Notes under the pieces: model-generated
The model's input: the letters and a program-made list of their open reading frames with translations, nothing else
The model's database searches: none
Told to the model about the DNA's origin: nothing
From: Cryptomeria japonica
Lineage: Eukaryota; Streptophyta; Pinopsida; Cupressales; Cupressaceae
Assembly: GCF_030272615.1 (NCBI RefSeq)
Contig: NC_081407.1
Location: 154,519,548 to 154,583,547 of the forward strand
DNA length: 64,000 bases
Direction of reading: 5' to 3'
In this document: piece by piece, positions 59,056 through 64,000 of the stretch
How positions within the stretch are numbered: the stretch's first letter is position 1
How the letters are laid out: each line of letters opens with the position of its first letter
Program-made: the position numbers and the translations under genes

Positions 59056-59862
59056 TGTAGTCACGGTGGGAAGGGTCCTCAAAGAGAACAGTCGGCATTG
59101 TACAACAAGAGTTAAATAGTAGAAACAACTCAATGTGATGGAGACAATGCAAAAACAAACTATATTATATCACGAAAAATTAATTACAAGTTGTTGGCAA
59201 TATGTGGGCTCACAAGATTCGGCTCACTAGTCAGAGTACAAAACATGTATGTTATGAAATATTCAGGCTCAAGAAAGAATGTGAGCCAACTCCAAACATC
59301 CTAACCTTAGGATTATTCTTCTATGTTCCAATAACTAATTACTACATTCTTGATTATATTGATTTATACGATCGAGAATGATTTGTGTCAGCCCAAGGTG
59401 GAACAAATGTCGATGAACAAGTTGAAACGCATAAAACAACAAGGTCAGCCTCCACCAAAGAGATCCTTCTGAAAAATTCATAGACTGAAGTGAGAACCCA
59501 AGGGAAGGTCTTTCACATGCCAAGGAACGTTGGACACAACTAATTGAATCTCCTCAAGATACGAAAGTAATCCACAAGATCTGCCAATAGCCAAAGAGGT
59601 CGAAGCAGTTCTGGTGTTCTAAGCCAGAAAATTGAATCAGATTCTAGATGCAATAACTCGCTTGAAAAATGTCCAAATTCCCCGCGGACTTAGGATAAGG
59701 TAAATGAACATGTCCATAATCAAAATCCATCTCTGCAAGACCCAGTGAGCAAATGCCAAGAAATGGAGAAAGAAATGTTGAAACTACAACACATAAGCAA
59801 ACTAAAAGAAAATGTTTTTGGTTGATGAAAGATTGCCATGAACCAAGGATGCTCCTGCATCA
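59056..59862 (-). repeat. 5' LTR of the chromovirus
   Basis: The LTR is 807 bases, TGTAGTCACGG to CTCCTGCATCA on the plus strand, next to the primer site. It preserves the empty site for the solo LTR seen in the other copy. Confidence 0.95.
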
Positions 59863-60540
59863 ATTTGCTTCCTCATCATCTAGATCCTTGGTTGTTTCAA
59901 GTGCATCTTCAATATTCTTGGTAACTTTGAATGCATTATCCTTCTTAGCATTGCGATGATCTTCAAACTCTAATATCTTAGAAGAAAAGATTGATCCATA
60001 GAGATGACTTTAGGTATATGTATCAATATTATCACTTTCCTCAATATCATACAACTTAGGTCTACAGAATCTAGGTAGTGTTCTCATTACTTTTCTCACA
60101 ACCTAATTTTCTTCCATAGTTCTACCAATACCTATGATTTCACTTGTTGTCTCACACAGTGCAGATAACTATAAATGTTCTCATCTTTAGAAATCCACAG
60201 TCTCAAATTTATACTTCAGATTTTGCATCTTGACTTGCTTAATCTTCTAATATCCTTCATAAATGATGCCCAGCTTCAACCAAACTTTCTTTACAAACTT
60301 GCAAGATGTGATCTTAAAGAGCATTGAATCACTCAAACCACTGATAAGTGCATTTCTTACCTTGCCATTACTTTTATGCAACCTAATCTCATCTGGAGTA
60401 GGACCACTAGTCAAAGGAGAATAACCATTCTTAATAACATCTCAAATTGCAAATGACATAGAATCCAAATAAGATTCCATTCACTTCTTCTAAAAGGAGT
60501 AATTTGATCCATCAAACTTTGGTACTTTGTGACAATTTAT
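59863..60540 (-). pseudogene. gag: Copia gag, Trp codons turned to stops
   Basis: On the minus strand the segment starts near 60535 with HKVPKFDGSNYSF, a copia gag opening. The next residues include three stops where Trp is expected in this family. Further on are NALISGLSDSMLFKI and VWLKLGIIYEGY, the usual capsid motifs. The other half of the element is at 51242-52298. Confidence 0.78.
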
Positions 60541-60904
60541 AATGCCCCACCAAGAAACCCTAAAGCATACAACTACAAACACTCGAAAAGAGTGCAAAAT
60601 AATTTTTTTAAATAATCAAAACACATAAACGTAAAAGATAAACATCGCAATAGAATTTGCACATGCGGAAGACTTAACTCAAAGTCCTAAAAGGTTTCCC
60701 AATGTGAATTACTTAATTAAAGTAATATTTACTTACCATCAATTAACCACTTAAGAAATATATTTAACCATTAGGAACTTAGTTACACTAATCAATGATT
60801 GTTTCATTCTTTGCACGAGATAGCACTATCATTTCTATACTTCATTTTTGATAAAACATTCAATTACATTACTGAATCAATTAAAGATAGAAATCCTAAC
60901 ATCT
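60541..60904. repeat. Probable Gypsy LTR fragment
   Basis: The segment starts ATAATGCCCCACCAAG, like Gypsy LTRs that start TGTAATGCCC, and interrupts the copia gag start. It ends where the next copia LTR begins. No primer site or second copy is seen, and there is no gene. Confidence 0.35.
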
Positions 60905-62032
60905 TGTTGGTATTTTGATGATGTTTAGTTGTGATTGTCATTGATGGACACACACTTATTTTTTATATGAGTTATTCTCAATCGGTACTATATGATGTAT
61001 TGCTCAAATCGGTATTGTATGCCATTGTATACATAGTCTTTGTTTGTTGAAGACTACTATGTTTGCAGAAGGAGCTTACCGGTCAAAGCATGACCAAGGA
61101 CCTCAAGAGGTATGAGGACTTCAAGCAGTATGAGGACCCCAAGCAGCAGCCAATCTTTTTAAGATTAGAACACTATGTTCTAGTTTACTAGTCTTTGTTT
61201 GTAAACCGGTAATCGGTATATTGTGTTTGGTTAACTGGCAAACTTGTAAAGTGTGATGAGTTATCATCCACCGGCACCGATGCGGTGATTTTGTGTCATG
61301 TTACAAATTGTGTCTAGATGCACTGTACCTAGGAAATTGTAGTCTAATCTCATTGGACCGACATGAAATCATATTCCTATATGAGGACATCATGTCTAGG
61401 GTTTTAGGTATGTGTGTAGAAGGGTTGCGTAAAAGAGATTAGGTCTTTGCAAAAAAAGTATCTTGCAACAGAGATTGAATAGAAGACAGAAGTAATGTTG
61501 TAATGCATTAACAAAGAGCATTCAAGGATCTAACTAAGCATTATGTGCTACTTTCTAGATCACTTACTTGTTGATTACTAATCTCTTTGACAAGTCTGAA
61601 ACCCTTAACTGGGTAGGCTTAATAAAGCCTATTCAAAAATCCTCTAACAAGGTGGTTCACAGTAGTGGATCTGAAATCCTTTAACAGGGTAGTCTTTAAT
61701 AGGACTTCTCTCCTAACAAAGATCTGGATTCCTAACAGGATCTGTTCTAGTGAAGAACATTATAAGGCCTTAACCAGTCTAGTTGCTATTCTGCAAATAG
61801 TAGACTTGTGAGTTTTACTCACCATGGTTTTTCCCATTTGGGTTTCCACGTCAAAATATCTTGTGTTATGGTGATTGTGTTATTGTGGGTGAATGCTTTA
61901 TTTGCTATTTGGATTTTTTGTGTATTAACTAGTTTACTGTTTAAAAGGCTATATCGATCTGCAATAAATTTGCTTAAGTGTTTGGTAAAGTTTTTTGGTA
62001 TACTAATTCACCCCCCCTCTTAGTATTCATCA
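60905..62032 (+). repeat. Copia-type 5' LTR
   Basis: The LTR starts TGTTGGTATTTTGATG and ends in CATCA two bases before the primer site, 1128 bases. It has the hairpin at 61808-61822, the TTTTTCCC box, a TTTCCACGTCAAAATA box and a C-rich end. Confidence 0.88.
61808..61822 (+). promoter_or_regulatory. Conserved LTR hairpin, third copia-type LTR
   Basis: GTGAG (61808-61812) and CTCAC (61818-61822) pair around TTTTA. Compared with GTGGG/CCCAC in the other two LTRs, both partners of one pair have changed together. Confidence 0.55.
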
Positions 62033-62034
62033 AT

Positions 62035-62047
62035 TGGTATCAGAGCC
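62035..62047 (+). other. Primer binding site, initiator-Met tRNA
   Basis: TGGTATCAGAGCC is an exact match to the usual initiator-Met primer complement. Confidence 0.95.
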
Positions 62048-62082
62048 AACCTTTATTTAAGTCTAACCACTTGAAAGGAGAT

Positions 62083-63378
62083 ATGGGGGAATATAGCATG
62101 AGGAAACTCACTCACCGTCTGGCTGAATCTGAGAAATCCTATGATGAACTTAAGGTCAAGTATAAAGCCTCTTTAGCCAAAAGAAGAGAACTTGCTGAGC
62201 AAATGCTAGAAATTACTGAAAATAGCTCTTCTGATGAAGCAGACATGGATGCCCTAGTCAAAGAAGTGGAGAAATTGAATGAGTCCAAAACTAACCTGAG
62301 GAGGGAGTTAGAAGGATTGACCATTAGGATGAGTCAGGAACTGGAAAACCGAAGAAAAGCTTAGGATTTAGTGAAGGACAAGGTGCATGAGATCTCTAAG
62401 TTGAAACAAGAAATTGGTATTACCACTTATCTGCAAGAGGGTAAGGAAGAGAAAGAAGAAATGCAAGCAGAACTGAATGCAGCCATTTCTCATAATGAAA
62501 CCCTAATGAAGACCAATGATTCTCTTTCCAAGTAACTTGTTCAGACGAAGGAGATACTTGCAAAGTTCAACCAGAGTGCTACAAAGTTGGACCAAAAGCT
62601 GGAATCAATGAAGCCATCAAAGGATACCTCTGGACTTGGTTTCTCTGCATATGAGGAAGGTGAATCGTCTAGAACCAAGACTGATGCACTAAAAGAGCAA
62701 CTGGTACCTAAGAACAACAATAAAAGCAAAGGTAAGCCAAAGTTCAAACCTATATGCTTTAACTGTCATAAAGAAGGACATACTGCCAATGTATGTAGGA
62801 GCAAGGCTTATAATATTTCCCTTACATGCAAAACAATGTGTATGACCACAAGGCTAGAATTGGTAGATTTAATGGTCATTGTTATGCATGCAACAAGTTT
62901 GGGCATAGATCTTTTGAGTGCAGGTCAGTTAAGAACAACTCTGGAGGTTATGCATTGAGATCAAAAGGAGTTGTCCTAGAACCTCTTATGAACCGAAACC
63001 CAAACCGGTATAGAACCTATGACCACAGGTCAAATGATTATGGAGCAATGAACGGTTGGAGAGCAACCTGTGTGACCTATCGTTGTAGTGGTCACACTGC
63101 TGCAACATGTAGGAGAAAGAATGGGAATGTGAACACGCAGACCATGGAGAGCACTCAGTATGGTATGCTATCATTGTAACAAATTGAAACATATTTCCAG
63201 ATCATGCAGACTGAGATAGAATCCATCGGGAGAGAAATTGGTCGACCTAGAAGGAAAGGTCGATGTTGAAACCGTTCAAGCTAATATGGATAAAATTTGG
63301 AAAAAGAAATTTGAAGAGAATCCACAAGATGCACCAGTTTCTGCACCCAGTGTGGAGACTCCTAAATCAACAAATTGA
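62083..63378 (+). pseudogene. gag: Copia-type gag with coiled coil and four knuckle-like motifs
   Basis: I chose the ATG at 62083 (MGEYSMRKLTHRL), 35 bases after the primer site. The first 95 residues are a strong heptad coiled coil. TAG at 62362-62364 and TAA near 62533 break the frame, and shifts occur near 62815 and 63170. Knuckles read CFNCHKEGHTANVC, CYACNKFGHRSFEC, CVTYRCSGHTAATC (second Cys replaced by Tyr) and CYHCNKLKHISRSC (Gly replaced). The C-terminus (DKIWKKKFEEN) resembles that of the gag at 8149. Confidence 0.8.
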
Positions 63379-63838
63379 GCTTTTAAAAGCTTAAGGGGGA
63401 ACATATTGGTAACAATTTTTTGAACCCTCGAAGTATATTGGTAAATTGCTTTTATCAGTATTGGTTACCTATCGACCGATAGAAGAAATAAAGTGGTAAA
63501 AGGTAAAATTAGGGTTTGTACCCTAACAGTGATGCATTTATTATGGTAGGTAAGAGCATGTATAAAGGTGATTATTGTAGTCATTTTTTCTTACCTATTT
63601 TCGAAGAAGCATTTTCTAACCTAAGAAGAGCGACAAAAGCAATCAATCTTGCATTCAAAGAAATCCAGAAAGAAATCTTGAGCTAGACCCAGCAGTCATT
63701 TCAAGTTATCCAAAGTGGAGGCAAAGTGGTAAAGGAAGCTTTTGGAGAAGTGTGTTGTGCTTGACATTAGTGAACCCTAGTTCAGAGTAAAAAGGTATTT
63801 TTTGTTGATTCACTCTTATCATTCAAAATTATTTAGAC
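63379..63838 (+). other. Spacer with purine tract and TATA box before second gene
   Basis: A purine tract, TTAAGGGGGAA, lies at 63391-63401, 13 bases after the gag stop. TATAAAG at 63561-63567 lies 278 bases before the next ATG. The DNA between looks like a 5' leader, so the second gene may have its own promoter. No other gene is seen. Confidence 0.4.
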
Positions 63839-64000
63839 ATGGCTTCTATATCCAAAGTCTCTTCTAGTTCTTCCGCACCTGAGGAATCGTCTAAATCTCT
63901 TAGGAAGAAGGTGAAATACAATTCCCTATCTCAAATTCCCGTCAGAGTCATTGTCGAAGGGGATGTTTCTGGTTATATTGATTGCAAACTGGAAGACCTA
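63839..64000 (+). CDS. Second gene of the pol-less retroelement, N-terminal 54 residues
   Basis: The frame starts MASISKVSSSSSAPEESS and is open to the window end. The Ser-rich start is followed by a short basic patch (RKKVKYN) and then IPVRVIVEGDVSGYIDC. Residues 41-54 resemble residues 50-63 of the ORF at 9690 (shared Asp, Tyr, Ile and Leu with conservative changes between). I do not recognise the family, and the fragment is too short for a function. Confidence 0.5.
   Translation, partial: MASISKVSSSSSAPEESSKSLRKKVKYNSLSQIPVRVIVEGDVSGYIDCKLEDL

Larger units (their letters stand above)
52299..59862 (-). mobile_element. Gypsy chromovirus with both LTRs, hosting a solo LTR
   Basis: LTRs at 52299-54378 and 59056-59862 match once the 1268-base solo LTR and its 5-base duplication are removed: both are then 807 bases. 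Between them, on the minus strand, are primer site, gag, protease, reverse transcriptase, RNase H, integrase and a chromodomain at the C-terminus. Without the insertion the element is about 6.3 kb. Flanking pentamers (TTTAG and ATTTG) do not match clearly. Confidence 0.92.
51242..60540 (-). mobile_element. Old Ty1/Copia element hosting two Gypsy insertions
   Basis: Copia gag lies at 59863-60540 and the following knuckle, protease and integrase parts at 51242-52298, in the right order on the minus strand once the Gypsy element at 52299-59862 is removed. The left part was lost where the second Gypsy element inserted at 51241. No LTR is recognised. Confidence 0.75.
60905..64000 (+). mobile_element. 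Pol-less copia-type retroelement with gag and a second gene, runs off window
   Basis: LTR, primer site, coiled-coil gag with four knuckle-like motifs, purine tract, spacer and a second open frame follow in order, the same plan as 7421-10795. No protease, integrase or reverse transcriptase lies between gag and the second gene. What follows the second gene is outside the window, so pol further on cannot be excluded for this copy. Confidence 0.65.

Noticed and set aside
52299-59862. Five-base target duplication for the chromovirus
   Set aside because: The flanks TTTAG and ATTTG do not match convincingly.

Overview
This window is AT-rich plant nuclear DNA made almost wholly of transposable elements. 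I see no host protein-coding gene, rRNA or convincing tRNA gene. The Ty3/Gypsy Tat and chromodomain lineages, the Ty1/Copia elements and the initiator-Met-tRNA primer sites all indicate a land plant. The density of old, nested and deleted elements suggests a large genome, perhaps a gymnosperm, but nothing here proves that.

Layout. 1-7420: Tat-lineage Gypsy element (+), its 5' end outside the window, broken by only one stop and one frameshift. 7421-10795: copia-type LTR and primer site, then a gag with several zinc knuckles, then a second unrelated gene and no pol. 10846-12860: LTR-like DNA with tandem repeats and a TATA box. 12864-19616: gag remnant of a minus-strand Gypsy element, split by a complete short Gypsy element (14134-19503; two LTRs, 5-bp target duplication, gag and protease only). 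19619 to about 21600: 5' LTR of that minus-strand element. 21635-29850: a large inverted-repeat (foldback-like) structure whose core is about 5.5 kb of a 20-bp word repeated in both orientations. 29851-31776: featureless AT-rich DNA. 31777-39725: degenerate Tat-like element with gag and protease only, and minisatellite-bearing LTR DNA.

The right part is a nest of insertions, mostly on the minus strand. The oldest layer is a copia element (51242-52298 plus 59863-60540). A chromodomain Gypsy element (52299-59862) sits in its gag, and a copia solo LTR (52950-54217) sits in the 3' LTR of that Gypsy element. A second Gypsy element (39726-51241) sits in the copia integrase and is itself split by a Tork-like copia element (42346-47859). 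From 60905 to the window end is another copia-type element with the same unusual plan as the one at 7421: LTR, primer site, zinc-knuckle gag, spacer, second gene.

The genes do not form a host pathway. Gag proteins would package RNA, and protease, reverse transcriptase, RNase H and integrase would copy and insert it. Nearly every copy carries stops, frameshifts or lost catalytic residues, so the gag-only elements would depend on intact relatives elsewhere. The most unusual parts are the flip-orientation satellite inside an inverted-repeat element and the two pol-less, two-gene retroelements.
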